Shown here piece by piece: positions 53,129-61,950 of a DNA stretch of 64,000 nt. Position numbers and translations under genes: made by a program. Below the pieces are notes generated by a model. The model had not been told where the DNA came from. It made no database searches and saw only the letters and a list, made by a program, of their open reading frames with translations. Position 1 is the stretch's first letter. The number at the start of each line of letters is the position of its first letter. The DNA is from JAKFEW01 sp036675505 (GTDB taxonomy: Bacteria > Cyanobacteriota > Sericytochromatia > S15B-MN24 > JAQBPE01). The stretch spans positions 74,341 through 138,340 of the forward strand of contig JAKFEW010000046.1 in assembly GCA_036675505.1 (NCBI GenBank), written 5' to 3'.

Positions 53129-54523
53129 ATGAGCGAGACCGCCGCCCCCCGGGACCTGCTGCGCGGCCTGCCCGCGGTAGGCAAGCTCCTCACCCACCCG
53201 CGCATCGCCGCCGCGGCCGCCGACATTGCCGCCGCCGAGGTCGTCCATGCGTTGCGCGAGGCGATCGAGGCCGAGCGCACCCGGCGGCTCGCGGGCGAGG
53301 CGCCGGCGGACGCCGAGGCGCTGGTCGACGCGGCGCTCGCGGCGCTCGAGGCGCTGGTGAAGCCGCGGTTGCGGCGGGTCGTGAACGGCACGGGCGTCGT
53401 GATCAACACCAACCTGGGCCGCTCACCGCTGCCGGCCGCGGTGCTCGAGAACCTCATGGGGGTCGCCGGCGGCTATAGCAACCTCGAGATGGACCTCGCG
53501 AGCGGGCAGCGCGGTTCGCGCCACGACCACGTCGAGGGCTTGTTGACGCGCCTCACCGGCGCCGAGGCGGCGGTCGTCGTGAACAATTGCGCAGCGGCCG
53601 TGCTGCTGCTGACCGACACCTTCGCGCGCGGACGCGACGTCGTCGTCTCGCGCGGCCAGCTGATCGAGATCGGCGGCAGCTTCCGGCTGCCGGACGTGCT
53701 CGCGGCCAGCGGCGCGAGGCTCGTCGAGGTCGGCACCACCAACAAGACCTACCTGTCGGACTACGAGCGGGCGATCGGGCCCGAAACCGGCCTGCTGTTG
53801 CTTTCGCACACCAGCAACTACCGCATCATCGGCTTCACGGCCGAGGTCGAGCGGGCCGAGCTCGCCGCCCTCGGCCGCGAACGTGGCGTGATCACGGCCG
53901 AGGACCTCGGCTCGGGGCTGCTGGTCGACCTGACGCGCTGGGGCGTGCCGCCCGAGCCCACGGTCCAGGCCAGCGTGGCCTCCGGCGTGGACGTCGTGGC
54001 CGTGAGCGGCGACAAGCTGCTCGGCGGCCCGCAGGCCGGCATCCTGCTGGGCCGCAAGGACCTCATCGCCCGCCTCAAGCGCAACCCGCTCATGCGGGCG
54101 CTGCGGCCGGACAAGCTCGCGCTCGCGGCGCTCGAGGGCACGCTGCGGGCCTACCTGTTGCCCGATCGCATCGCGGAGGCCGTGCCGATCATGGCGATGC
54201 TCGCGCGGCGTCCCGAGGAGCTCAAGGCCGAGGCCAACCGCCTCGCCGAGCGCCTCGCGCCGGACAGCCGCGTGGCCGTGCGCGTGATCGAGGGCCTGTC
54301 CTCGGTCGGGGGCGGCACGCTGCCGGGCGTGGAGCTCCCCACCTGGCTCGTCGCCATCCGGCCCAAGCACCTCGGCGTCGACGAGCTGGCGCGCCGGCTG
54401 CGGCTGGGCGAGCCGCCGGTGGTCGGCCGCATCGCGGCCGATCAGCTGCTGCTCGACCCGCGCACGCTGATGGCGGGAGATCATGACCGGATCGTGGCCG
54501 CGCTGCCGGCGGCCCTCGCATGA
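53129..54523 (+). CDS. selA: L-seryl-tRNA(Sec) selenium transferase
   Basis: SelA is a PLP enzyme that turns Ser-tRNA(Sec) into Sec-tRNA(Sec) using selenophosphate. The 464-residue protein shows the N-terminal domain (LLRGLPAVGKLLTHPRI), the VNGTGVVINTNLGRSPL motif, HDHVEGLLTRLTGAEAAVVVNNCAAAVLL, and the PLP-lysine segment VAVSGDKLLGGPQAGILLGR. Length is typical. ATG at 53129; the stop overlaps the start of selB by four bases (ATGA). selD and selC are not in the window. Confidence 0.96.
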   Translation: MSETAAPRDLLRGLPAVGKLLTHPRIAAAAADIAAAEVVHALREAIEAERTRRLAGEAPADAEALVDAALAALEALVKPRLRRVVNGTGVVINTNLGRSPLPAAVLENLMGVAGGYSNLEMDLASGQRGSRHDHVEGLLTRLTGAEAAVVVNNCAAAVLLLTDTFARGRDVVVSRGQLIEIGGSFRLPDVLAASGARLVEVGTTNKTYLSDYERAIGPETGLLLLSHTSNYRIIGFTAEVERAELAALGRERGVITAEDLGSGLLVDLTRWGVPPEPTVQASVASGVDVVAVSGDKLLGGPQAGILLGRKDLIARLKRNPLMRALRPDKLALAALEGTLRAYLLPDRIAEAVPIMAMLARRPEELKAEANRLAERLAPDSRVAVRVIEGLSSVGGGTLPGVELPTWLVAIRPKHLGVDELARRLRLGEPPVVGRIAADQLLLDPRTLMAGDHDRIVAALPAALA

Positions 54524-56406
54524 GCGATCTGCCCCTGATCATCGGCACGGCCGGCCACGTCGACCACGGCAAGACCACCTTGATCCGGGCGCTCACGGGC
54601 GTGGACACCGATCGCCTGGCCGAGGAGAAGCGCCGCGGCATGACGATCGACCTGGGCTTCGCGCCGTTCGTGCTGCCGGGTGGGCGACAGGCCGGCGTCG
54701 TCGACGTGCCCGGGCACGAGCGCTTCCTCAAGAACATGCTCGCGGGCGCCGGCGGCATGGACGTCGTGATGCTCGTGGTGGCCGCGGACGACGGCGTGAT
54801 GCCCCAGACGCGCGAGCATCTCGACATCCTCGCCACGCTGCGCGTGCCGCGCGGCCTGGTGGTGTTGACCAAGATCGACGCTGTCGATCCCGAGCTCGTC
54901 GAGCTCGCGATCGAGGACGTCTGCGAGGCGCTGGCCGGCACGTTCATGGCCGGCGCACCGATCATCCCGGTCTCGGCCCAGACCGGGGAGGGGCTCGATG
55001 CGTTGCGCGCGGCGCTGGTCGGCGTGGCTGATGCGGCGGTGCCGCGCGACGCCTCGAGCGCGAGCCGGCTGCCGATCGATCGCGTGTTCGTGAAGCAGGG
55101 CTTCGGCACGGTGGTGACGGGCACGCTGGTGGCCGGCACGATCCGCGAAGGCGACGCGGTCGCGATCGAGCCCGCGGGCCTCTCGAGCCGCGTCCGCGGC
55201 CTGCACGTGCACGGCGAGAAACGCGCCGAGGCCCGCGCCGGCCAGCGCGTGGCCGTGAACCTGGTCGGCCTCGAGAAGCATGAGATCGGGCGTGGCGACT
55301 GGCTCGTCGCCGCCAACGCGGTGTCGCCCTCGACGCTGCTCGACGTGCGCATCGAGCTCCTGCCGCAGGCGAAGCCGCTCGCGCACCGCACGCGAATCCG
55401 CCTGCACCATGGCACCGGCGAGCTGATCGGGCGGGTCGTGCTGCTCGACCGCGAGGTGGTGGAGCCGGGTGGCACGGCGCTGGCCCAGCTGGTGCTGGAG
55501 AGGCCTGCCGCGGCCGTCTTCGGCGACCGCTTCGTGTTGCGGCGCTATGCGCCCGCCGAGGTCGTGGGCGGCGGCGAGGTGCTGCACGCCGCGCCGGCCA
55601 AGCACCGCCGCGGCCAGGCAGGTACGCTGGCGTCGCTCGAACGCCTCGGCGAGGGCGATCCACTCGGCGCGATGGCCGAGGCGCTGCGCCGGGCAGGCGA
55701 GAAGCCGCTCGACGAGGGGACGCTCCTCGGCTTCGTGCCGCCGGCCAGGCGTGACGAGGCGAAGGCCTGGCTCAAGCAGCACGCCTTCGAGGCGGGTCCC
55801 GGCCGCTGGCTGCATGGCGAAGGCACGCAGGCGGTCGCGGCGGCGATCAGCGACAGCCTGGCGAAGTTCCACCAGGCGATGGCCTGGCGGGCAGGCCTTT
55901 CGGTCGACGACCTGGCGAAGCGCACGAAGCTGCCGCAGTCGGTCGTCGCGAAGGTCGCGGCCGCGTCGGTCGCCAGCGGCGCGCTGACCCAGGTCGGGCG
56001 CTTGCTCGCCTTGCCGACCCACGTGCTGACGCTGCCGCCCGAGCTCGCCAGGGCGCGGCAGGCCATCCTGGACCGCTACCGCGAAGCGCCCCTCGCGGAC
56101 CAGGACGACTTCGCCTCGGCGGGCGCCGGCGACAAGCTCGCCGCCTTGCTCGAGGACCTGGTCGAGGCCGGGACCCTGGTGCGGGTCAGCGGCGGCATCT
56201 ACGCCTCGGCGGAGCGGCTGGTGGCGATCAAGGCGCGCTTGCGCGAGGCCTTCGCGGCGTCGCCGCAGCTGACGGCGAGCCAGATGCGCGAGGCGATCGA
56301 GACGTCGCGGAAGTACGCGATCCCGTTCCTCGAGTACCTGGATTCATCCGGCTTCACCAGGCGCCAGGGCGACGTGCGGACGCTGATCGAGCGCGTCCCG
56401 GCGTGA
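54520..56406 (+). CDS. selB: Selenocysteine-specific elongation factor SelB
   Basis: SelB delivers Sec-tRNA(Sec) to UGA codons next to a SECIS hairpin. The 628-residue protein starts with an EF-Tu-like GTPase (GTAGHVDHGKTTLIRALTG, GMTIDLGFA, VDVPGHERFLKNM, LTKIDAVDPE), followed by two beta-barrel domains (FGTVVTGTLVAGTI). Four winged-helix domains at the C-terminus read SECIS RNA (for example YAIPFLEYLDSSGFTRRQGDVR). Length is normal. It is translationally coupled to selA. Confidence 0.96.
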   Translation: MSDLPLIIGTAGHVDHGKTTLIRALTGVDTDRLAEEKRRGMTIDLGFAPFVLPGGRQAGVVDVPGHERFLKNMLAGAGGMDVVMLVVAADDGVMPQTREHLDILATLRVPRGLVVLTKIDAVDPELVELAIEDVCEALAGTFMAGAPIIPVSAQTGEGLDALRAALVGVADAAVPRDASSASRLPIDRVFVKQGFGTVVTGTLVAGTIREGDAVAIEPAGLSSRVRGLHVHGEKRAEARAGQRVAVNLVGLEKHEIGRGDWLVAANAVSPSTLLDVRIELLPQAKPLAHRTRIRLHHGTGELIGRVVLLDREVVEPGGTALAQLVLERPAAAVFGDRFVLRRYAPAEVVGGGEVLHAAPAKHRRGQAGTLASLERLGEGDPLGAMAEALRRAGEKPLDEGTLLGFVPPARRDEAKAWLKQHAFEAGPGRWLHGEGTQAVAAAISDSLAKFHQAMAWRAGLSVDDLAKRTKLPQSVVAKVAAASVASGALTQVGRLLALPTHVLTLPPELARARQAILDRYREAPLADQDDFASAGAGDKLAALLEDLVEAGTLVRVSGGIYASAERLVAIKARLREAFAASPQLTASQMREAIETSRKYAIPFLEYLDSSGFTRRQGDVRTLIERVPA

Positions 56407-56407
56407 T

Positions 56408-56453
56408 GGGGCCGCAGGCCCCGCTCTGCTGAACCCTCTCCGGGTGGGTTCAG
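56408..56453. terminator. Double hairpin between convergent selB and 8-oxoguanine deaminase genes
   Basis: GGGGCC/GGCCCC (56408-56422, three-base loop) is followed by CTGAACCC (56429-56436) pairing with GGGTTCAG (56446-56453). It lies where two genes meet tail to tail, so it is likely to end transcription from both sides; the second stem includes the stop codon region of the minus-strand gene. Confidence 0.5.
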
Positions 56454-57811
56454 TGGGCGACCGGCTCGACCATCAGCTCGCGCACCAGCCGGTTGTGCCG
56501 CGCGAGCAACGCGGGCATGTCCAGCCCCGGGATCACCCCGTGCTCGACCCGCAGCGCGCCATTCACCACCACATGCCGCGGCGGCGTCGGGTGGCAGAGC
56601 AGCAGCGCGCCGACCGGATCCTGCTCGACGGCGCCCGCGTACTCGATCCGGTTCATATCGAAAATCGCGATATCAGCCGCCATCCCGACCTCCAGGGCCC
56701 CGAGCTCGGGCCGGTTCAACAGCTCCGCCCCCCCCGTCGTCGCGAGCTTGAGCGCGTCGAGCGGCGAGATCGACGAGGCGCCGGTCCGCAGCCTGGCCAG
56801 CAGCAGGGCCTGGCGGGCCTCCAGCAACACGTTGTTGCCGTCGTTGCTCGCCGATCCGTCGACCGCGAGGCCCACGCGCACGCCGCGCCGGCGCATCTCC
56901 ACGATCCGCGCGATGCCGGAGCCGAGCCGCATGTTCGAGCTCGGGCAGTGGGCGACGCCCGTCTTCGTGCGCGCCAGCAGGTCGAGCTCCGCGTCGTCGA
57001 AGTGGATGCCGTGGGCCAGGTAGACATCGGGCCCGAGCCAGCCCATCAGCTCGAGGTAGCCGAGCGGCCGCACGCCGAACTTCTCGAGGCAGAAGCGCTC
57101 CTCGTCCAGCGTCTCGGCGAGGTGGGTGTGCAGCAACAGGCCGCGCCTGCGCGCCAGGTCGCGGCTGGCTTCCATCAGCTCGCGCGTGACCGAGAACGGC
57201 GAGCAGGGCATCACGTCGATGCGAACCATCGCGCCGGGCGCGGCGTCGTGGTGCTGGTCCGCGAGGCGCTCCGTGTCCGCCAGGATCTCCTCGGCCGTCT
57301 GGACGACATGGTCGGGCGGCAAGCCACCTGCGCTCTTGCCGAGCGACATGCTGCCGCGGCCCGCGTGTATCCGCACGCCGAGCTCGCCGGCCGCGCGGAT
57401 CACATGGTCCAGCGAGACGTCCGAGCCCTTCGGGAAGACGTAGAACATGTCGGAGGCCGTGGAGCAGCCCGAGAGCAGCATCTCGGCCAGCGACACGAGC
57501 GCGCTCGTGTGCACCGCCTCGCCGGTCATACGGCCCCAGATCGGATACTGGACCTGCAACCAGGGGAAGAGCTCGGCGCTCTGGACCGCCGGCATCACGC
57601 GCGTGAGGCTCTGGTAAAGGTGGTGGTGGCAGTTCACCAGGCCGGGAATGGCGAGATGGCCCGTGCAGTCGATTTCGCGGTCGGCATGGTCCACGTCGGG
57701 ACCGATGGCGGCGATCCGCCCATCGCGAACGAGCAGGTGGACGCCGGTCAGCACGCGGTGTTTGGCGCCGAGCGTGGCGACGGTGAGGTTACGGAAGGCG
57801 ATGGACGACAT
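56450..57811 (-). CDS. 8-oxoguanine deaminase (amidohydrolase)
   Basis: This 453-residue metal-dependent amidohydrolase would convert 8-oxoguanine to urate, a purine-salvage or detoxification step. Key motifs are PGLVNCHHHLYQSLTR (first metal His pair), LLHTHLAETLDEE (His and substrate site), LAHGIHFDD (His), HCPSSNMRLGSG and VGLAVDGSASNDGNN (metal Asp). The sequence as a whole, including SGCSTASDMFYVFP and RGSMSLGKSAGGLPPD, closely follows bacterial 8-oxoguanine deaminases rather than atrazine hydrolases. It is convergent with selB. The start is ATG at 57811. Confidence 0.85.
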   Translation of the reverse strand: MSSIAFRNLTVATLGAKHRVLTGVHLLVRDGRIAAIGPDVDHADREIDCTGHLAIPGLVNCHHHLYQSLTRVMPAVQSAELFPWLQVQYPIWGRMTGEAVHTSALVSLAEMLLSGCSTASDMFYVFPKGSDVSLDHVIRAAGELGVRIHAGRGSMSLGKSAGGLPPDHVVQTAEEILADTERLADQHHDAAPGAMVRIDVMPCSPFSVTRELMEASRDLARRRGLLLHTHLAETLDEERFCLEKFGVRPLGYLELMGWLGPDVYLAHGIHFDDAELDLLARTKTGVAHCPSSNMRLGSGIARIVEMRRRGVRVGLAVDGSASNDGNNVLLEARQALLLARLRTGASSISPLDALKLATTGGAELLNRPELGALEVGMAADIAIFDMNRIEYAGAVEQDPVGALLLCHPTPPRHVVVNGALRVEHGVIPGLDMPALLARHNRLVRELMVEPVAH

Positions 57812-57892
57812 GGGGAACTCCTCGATGGGGACGGGGTATTTCTACCCCGCGACGCGCCCACGGGGTATGATGAGCCGCAAAGGAGAGCCAAA

Positions 57893-58234
57893 CTGGTACG
57901 GCAGCGCGGCGGAACGTTTCTTCCCGGCTCCCCGGCGGAATGGACCGGTCTCTTCGTCTTCGCGGTGGGCGTTTACGGCGCCACTTACCGCCCCATCACA
58001 CGCCACCTGGCAATTTGGGGCGTGATCCCGCTGGACTGGTTCTACCTCGCCCTGTTGCTGCTCGGCGCCGGTCTCATGCTCTTCGGCGGCGCGGCCACCG
58101 AGCCCGCGAGCGGCCCCGACGACGGCGAGCCGGCCACGAGCGAGTCCGGCTGGACCCGCTTCTTGACAGGCTTACGGCTGGGCACCTCGCTGGCGTTGCT
58201 CGCGGTGCTGGTGTGGTGGGCGATCGCGCGCTAG
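57893..58234 (+). CDS. Small membrane protein with probable CTG start
   Basis: This 113-residue protein has two clear membrane segments in the first 65 residues (WTGLFVFAVGVYGATY and DWFYLALLLLGAGLMLFGG) and a third at the end (LGTSLALLAVLVWWAIA). An acidic loop (EPASGPDDGEPATSE) lies between them. No ATG, GTG or TTG is in a sensible place. CTG at 57893 is seven bases after AGGAG (57881-57885) and keeps all three helices. A TATGAT box at 57866-57871 could be its -10. I do not recognise the family. Confidence 0.6.
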   Translation: MVRQRGGTFLPGSPAEWTGLFVFAVGVYGATYRPITRHLAIWGVIPLDWFYLALLLLGAGLMLFGGAATEPASGPDDGEPATSESGWTRFLTGLRLGTSLALLAVLVWWAIAR

Positions 58235-58256
58235 GCGCGCGTCCGGCGGGCTATCG

Positions 58257-59066
58257 CTAGCCTTCGATGCGCAACGCGAGGCAGATCGCCTTCACGTCCT
58301 TGACGCCGCCGTCAGGCACCCGTTCGCAAGCGAGCAGCGCGCGCAGGCGGGAAGCGCCGACGCCCGAGACCTTCTCGAGCTCGGGCACGCCCATTCCGAG
58401 CTCGCCCATGCGGCGCAGGATCTCGACGAGCTCCGGAGACCGGCGGTCGCGCGGCGGGAAGACGCCGCTCGCGGCGAGCTCGAGGATGTCGAGCTTGATC
58501 GGCGCCTTGGTGAAGCCCTGATCGGCCAGCATCTTGTCGAAGAGCAAGTTGTAGAACTGCTCTTCGATCGTGCGCACCTCGTCGTCGCTCCAGCGGGCCA
58601 GCGCCGAACGGCCGTACTCCTTGAAGACGGAGGGCGGAAGGTCGAGCGCGAGCGCGAAGAGCTGGATATAGGCGCGATTGCTGGGGAAGGGCTGATCGCC
58701 GCGCAGAATGCTGTTGAAGTAAGGCCGGCTGATGCGGCTGCCCATCGCTGTGAAGAGGTCGTCGCGGCTGAGCGAGAGCTCCTTCATGCGGAGCCAGACG
58801 AGGCGCGTGGAAGGCGACAGCGCCTGCTCCAGATCGCGATACTCCGCGAAGACGTGCGGATCGATCTTGAGGATCTCCGCCATTCGCTCCATCGTCTCGC
58901 GCACGCGCGGAAACGGGACGCGACCCTTGAGGATGCGGTAGACGTAGTCCGGGCTCACGCCGAGGAGGCGGGCGAATTCCGTCTTGCTGATGGCCAGCTC
59001 GGTCAGCTGGTCTGCGATGGTCTGGACTGAAGCCGAAAGGCTGGGGGTGGCTGCACGCTTGCTCAT
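58257..59066 (-). CDS. Multi-HTH (XRE-type) DNA-binding protein
   Basis: This 269-residue protein has three helix-turn-helix units. The first two are clear repeats of each other: SKTEFARLLGVSPDYVYRIL ... FPRVRETMERMAEIL ... VFAEY and SRDDLFTAMGSRISRPYFNSIL ... FPSNRAYIQLFALAL ... VFKEY. The third is ELEKVSGVGASRLRALLACE at the C-terminus. A helical linker (residues about 150-215) separates it from the first two. ATG at 59066 has GGAGG upstream. It is probably a dimeric or pseudo-dimeric regulator; its target is unknown. Confidence 0.75.
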   Translation of the reverse strand: MSKRAATPSLSASVQTIADQLTELAISKTEFARLLGVSPDYVYRILKGRVPFPRVRETMERMAEILKIDPHVFAEYRDLEQALSPSTRLVWLRMKELSLSRDDLFTAMGSRISRPYFNSILRGDQPFPSNRAYIQLFALALDLPPSVFKEYGRSALARWSDDEVRTIEEQFYNLLFDKMLADQGFTKAPIKLDILELAASGVFPPRDRRSPELVEILRRMGELGMGVPELEKVSGVGASRLRALLACERVPDGGVKDVKAICLALRIEG

Positions 59067-59222
59067 GGTGACCTCCGCTCGCACCCGACCGTTGCCGCGG
59101 TCTTGCCGAGATAAGTCAAGATTACCATAGTGCGCCTGATGCTTGATTGGGAAAAAACCCTGATATCAGAAGTTTCCGGGCCAGGTTTGCTGAAGATTGA
59201 ATGAAGGATCGAGTCAGTGTCG

Positions 59223-59897
59223 TTATGTAGACTCGGTACCCGTCGCCGCAGCCCGCAAGCGGGCGATGTTTCCGGCGACATCCGACCCGCGGAACACCGC
59301 GCTGCCTGCGACCAGAACATCGGCCCCCGCGGATACGACCTGGCGCGCCGTTTTCTCGTCGACGCCGCCATCGACAGCTAGCCGGATCGGCCGGCCGGCA
59401 CGTGCGATCAGCGATTTGATCATTGCGATTTTGTCCAACGCGTTCGGTATGAAACGTTGCCCACCGAAGCCAGGATTCACAGACATCACGAGCACGATAT
59501 CGACCACATCCAGCACATGCGCCAGGGCCTCGACCGGGGTGGCAGGGTTGAACGAGACCCCCGCCAGCTTGCCCAGGTCGCGAATCGCGCTCAGCGTGCG
59601 GTGCAGATGCGGACTCGCCTCGGCATGGACGGTGATCGCGTCGGCGCCGGCGGCCGCGAAGGCTTCCAGGTAGCGCTCGGGCTCCACGATCATCAGATGG
59701 GCGTCGAAGAAAAGTCGGCTGTGCGGCCGCAAGGCCTTCACGATCGGCGGGCCGAAGGTGATGTTCGGGACGAAGCGGCCATCCATCACGTCGAGGTGGA
59801 CCCAATCCGCGCCGGCGGGCTCCAGGCCGCGCACGGCGTCGCCGAGCGCCGCGAAATCGGCTGAAAGGATCGAGGGCGCGATCAGGACTTCGGGCAT
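59223..59897 (-). CDS. rpe: Ribulose-phosphate 3-epimerase
   Basis: Rpe interconverts ribulose-5-phosphate and xylulose-5-phosphate in the pentose phosphate pathway. The 224-residue TIM-barrel protein has IAPSILSADFAALGD, HLDVMDGRFVPNITFGP, FDAHLMI (metal His), MSVNPGFGGQRFIP and LAVDGGVDEKTA. I chose ATG at 59897 because GGAGG ends six bases upstream of it; ATG at 59903 directly abuts the ribosome-binding site. It follows rnc by two bases on the same transcript. Confidence 0.95.
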   Translation of the reverse strand: MPEVLIAPSILSADFAALGDAVRGLEPAGADWVHLDVMDGRFVPNITFGPPIVKALRPHSRLFFDAHLMIVEPERYLEAFAAAGADAITVHAEASPHLHRTLSAIRDLGKLAGVSFNPATPVEALAHVLDVVDIVLVMSVNPGFGGQRFIPNALDKIAMIKSLIARAGRPIRLAVDGGVDEKTARQVVSAGADVLVAGSAVFRGSDVAGNIARLRAAATGTEST

Positions 59898-59899
59898 GT

Positions 59900-60595
59900 T
59901 CATCCTCCGATCTCGCCGCGATCGCGCAGCGTCGATAGCGCATCCGCCGCGGCGACTTGCTCGGCGGCCTTCTTGCTGGTGCCCTCGCCGCGACCGAGCG
60001 GTTCGCCCGCGACGACCACCTCCACGATGTAGCGGCGGTCATGGTCGGGCCCCTTGGTCTCGACCAGCAGGTAGGTGGGCAGGGTCCGCCGCACGGCCTG
60101 GGTGAGCTCCTGCAGCACGGCCTTCGCGTTCTCGCTGCCGCCGAGCTCGAGCGACTCGGCGAGCTCAGGCGCCAGCCACCGCGCGAGGAAGGCGTCGGCC
60201 GCGGCCTCGCCGCCGGTGAGGTAGACCGCGCCCAGGAGCGCTTCGAACGCGCTCGCGAGGATCCCCACCTTGGTGCGGCCCTTGCTCTTCTTCTCGGCGC
60301 CGCCGAGGATCAGGTGTGGCCCGAGGTCCATCGTGAGGGCGACCCGCGCGAGCGTCTCGTCGCTCACCGTGCGGGCGCGCACCTTGGTCATGCCGCCCTC
60401 GTCCAGGCCCGGGTGGCGATCGTAGAGCCAGCGGCTGACGATGAGCTTGAGGACCGCGTCGCCCAGGAACTCCAGGCGCTCGTAATGCGGCCGCTCATCG
60501 GCCGAGGGGTGGGTGAGGGCCTCGCGGAAGCGCGGATCGAGAGGCTCGGCCGGATAGCCGAGCCTCTCGACGAGGGCTTCGACGGGTCGGGTCAC
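59900..60595 (-). CDS. rnc: Ribonuclease III
   Basis: RNase III cuts double-stranded RNA, including rRNA precursors. The 231-residue protein has the signature ERLEFLGDAVLKLIVSRWLY with catalytic Glu and Asp, a second acidic site (ASAFEALLGAVYLTGG), and a C-terminal double-stranded-RNA-binding domain (AVLQELTQAVRRTLPTYLLV ... GEGTSKKAAEQVAAADAL). The start is GTG at 60595, overlapping the fabF stop (GTGA). Order fabF-rnc is a common bacterial pairing. Confidence 0.95.
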   Translation of the reverse strand: MTRPVEALVERLGYPAEPLDPRFREALTHPSADERPHYERLEFLGDAVLKLIVSRWLYDRHPGLDEGGMTKVRARTVSDETLARVALTMDLGPHLILGGAEKKSKGRTKVGILASAFEALLGAVYLTGGEAAADAFLARWLAPELAESLELGGSENAKAVLQELTQAVRRTLPTYLLVETKGPDHDRRYIVEVVVAGEPLGRGEGTSKKAAEQVAAADALSTLRDRGEIGG

Positions 60596-61833
60596 GGCGC
60601 CTTCCGGAACACGAGGCTGGCGTTGTGTCCGCCGAAGCCCATGTTGTTCGACATCGCGACCCGCACGTCGCCCTTGCGCGCCGTGTTGGGCACGTAGTCG
60701 AGGTCGCACTCGGGGTCGGGCGTCTCGTAGTTGATGGTGGGCGGCATGATGCCATGGTAGAGCGTCAACGCGGTCGCGACGGCCTCGATGCCGCCGGCGG
60801 CCCCGAGCAGGTGGCCGGTCATCGACTTCACCGACGACAGCGGCACCTGGTAAGCACGCTCGCCGAAGACCGCCTTCATGGCCTCGGTCTCGAGCTTGTC
60901 GTTGAGCGCGGTGGACGTGCCGTGGGCGTTCACGTAATCCACGTCGGCGATCGTGAGCCCGGCGTCCGCGAGCGCCTGGCGCATGGCGCGGGCGATGCCC
61001 TCGCCACCGGGCGCGGGGGCGGTCATGTGATAAGCGTCGCCGGTGAGCCCGTAGCCGACGACTTCAGCGTAGATACGCGCCCCGCGCGCCTGCGCGTGCT
61101 CGAGCGTCTCGAGCACGACGATGCCCGAGCCCTCGCCCATCACGAAGCCGTCGCGATTGAGCTCGAAGGGGCGGCTGGCCTTGGTGGGCTCGTCATTGCG
61201 CTCCGAGAGGGTCCGCGCGTTGGAGAAAGCCGCGATGCCGAGCGGCGTGATCACGGACTCGGTGCCGCCGGCGAGCATCACGTCGGCCTCGCCGCGCTGG
61301 AGGATCTTGAAGGCGTCGCCGATCGCATGCGAGCCGGAGGCGCAAGCGGTGACGGTGCAGACGTTGGGGCCGCGCACGCCGAGCGCGATCGCGACGTTGC
61401 CGGCCGCCATGTTGGGGATCATCAACGGCACCGTGAACGGGCTGACGCGGTCCGGCCCCTTGGTGACGAGCACGGTGTTTTGCTCTTCGATGACGCCGAG
61501 CGCGCCCATGCCCGAGCCGAGGCTGACGCCGATGCGGTCTCGCTTGGCCTCGTCGACCGTGAGGCCGGCGTCCGCGAGGGCCTGCTTGGCGGCGGCGATC
61601 GCGAACTGGCTGAAACGGCCGAGGCGGCGCGCTTCCTTGCGGTCCGGGATCCAGCGTTCGACCTCGAAGTCCGGCACCTCGCCCGCGATGCGGGTCGCAT
61701 ACTTGCTCGCGTCGAAGGCCGTGATGCAGCGGACGCCCGAGCGGCCGGCGACGAGTCCGTCCCAATAGGCCTGCGTGGTCGAGCCCAGCGGGGTGACGGC
61801 CCCGAGGCCGGTGACGACGACCCGTTGCTTCAT
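60592..61833 (-). CDS. fabF: 3-oxoacyl-ACP synthase II
   Basis: FabF condenses malonyl-ACP with acyl-ACP in fatty-acid elongation. The 413-residue thiolase-fold enzyme has the catalytic Cys in TVTACASGSHAIG and the two His in VNAHGTSTALND and KSMTGHLLGAAGG, with FELNRDGFVMGEGSGIVVLE in between. ATG at 61833 has AAAGGA upstream. acpP, which normally precedes fabF, is absent; the upstream neighbour is a divergent pseudouridine synthase gene. rnc and rpe follow on the same transcript. Confidence 0.96.
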   Translation of the reverse strand: MKQRVVVTGLGAVTPLGSTTQAYWDGLVAGRSGVRCITAFDASKYATRIAGEVPDFEVERWIPDRKEARRLGRFSQFAIAAAKQALADAGLTVDEAKRDRIGVSLGSGMGALGVIEEQNTVLVTKGPDRVSPFTVPLMIPNMAAGNVAIALGVRGPNVCTVTACASGSHAIGDAFKILQRGEADVMLAGGTESVITPLGIAAFSNARTLSERNDEPTKASRPFELNRDGFVMGEGSGIVVLETLEHAQARGARIYAEVVGYGLTGDAYHMTAPAPGGEGIARAMRQALADAGLTIADVDYVNAHGTSTALNDKLETEAMKAVFGERAYQVPLSSVKSMTGHLLGAAGGIEAVATALTLYHGIMPPTINYETPDPECDLDYVPNTARKGDVRVAMSNNMGFGGHNASLVFRKAP

Positions 61834-61882
61834 GGAGGTCCTTTCGGCGGCTGGCGTCGGGCGCGAATGCGCCCTAACACAC

Positions 61883-61903
61883 GACTCCGGCTGATCCGGA
61901 GTC
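61883..61903. promoter_or_regulatory. Perfect 8-bp inverted repeat between fabF and the RluE-like gene
   Basis: GACTCCGG (61883-61890) and CCGGAGTC (61896-61903) flank a five-base centre. It lies in the space between two divergent genes, where the -35 of the plus-strand gene would be, given a TATAGC box at 61912-61917. A dimeric repressor operator is the natural reading, but it is not shown. Confidence 0.4.
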
Positions 61904-61950
61904 CGCCGCAGTATAGCACCGCGGCAGCCGAAAAGGTAAGATCGGGCCGC

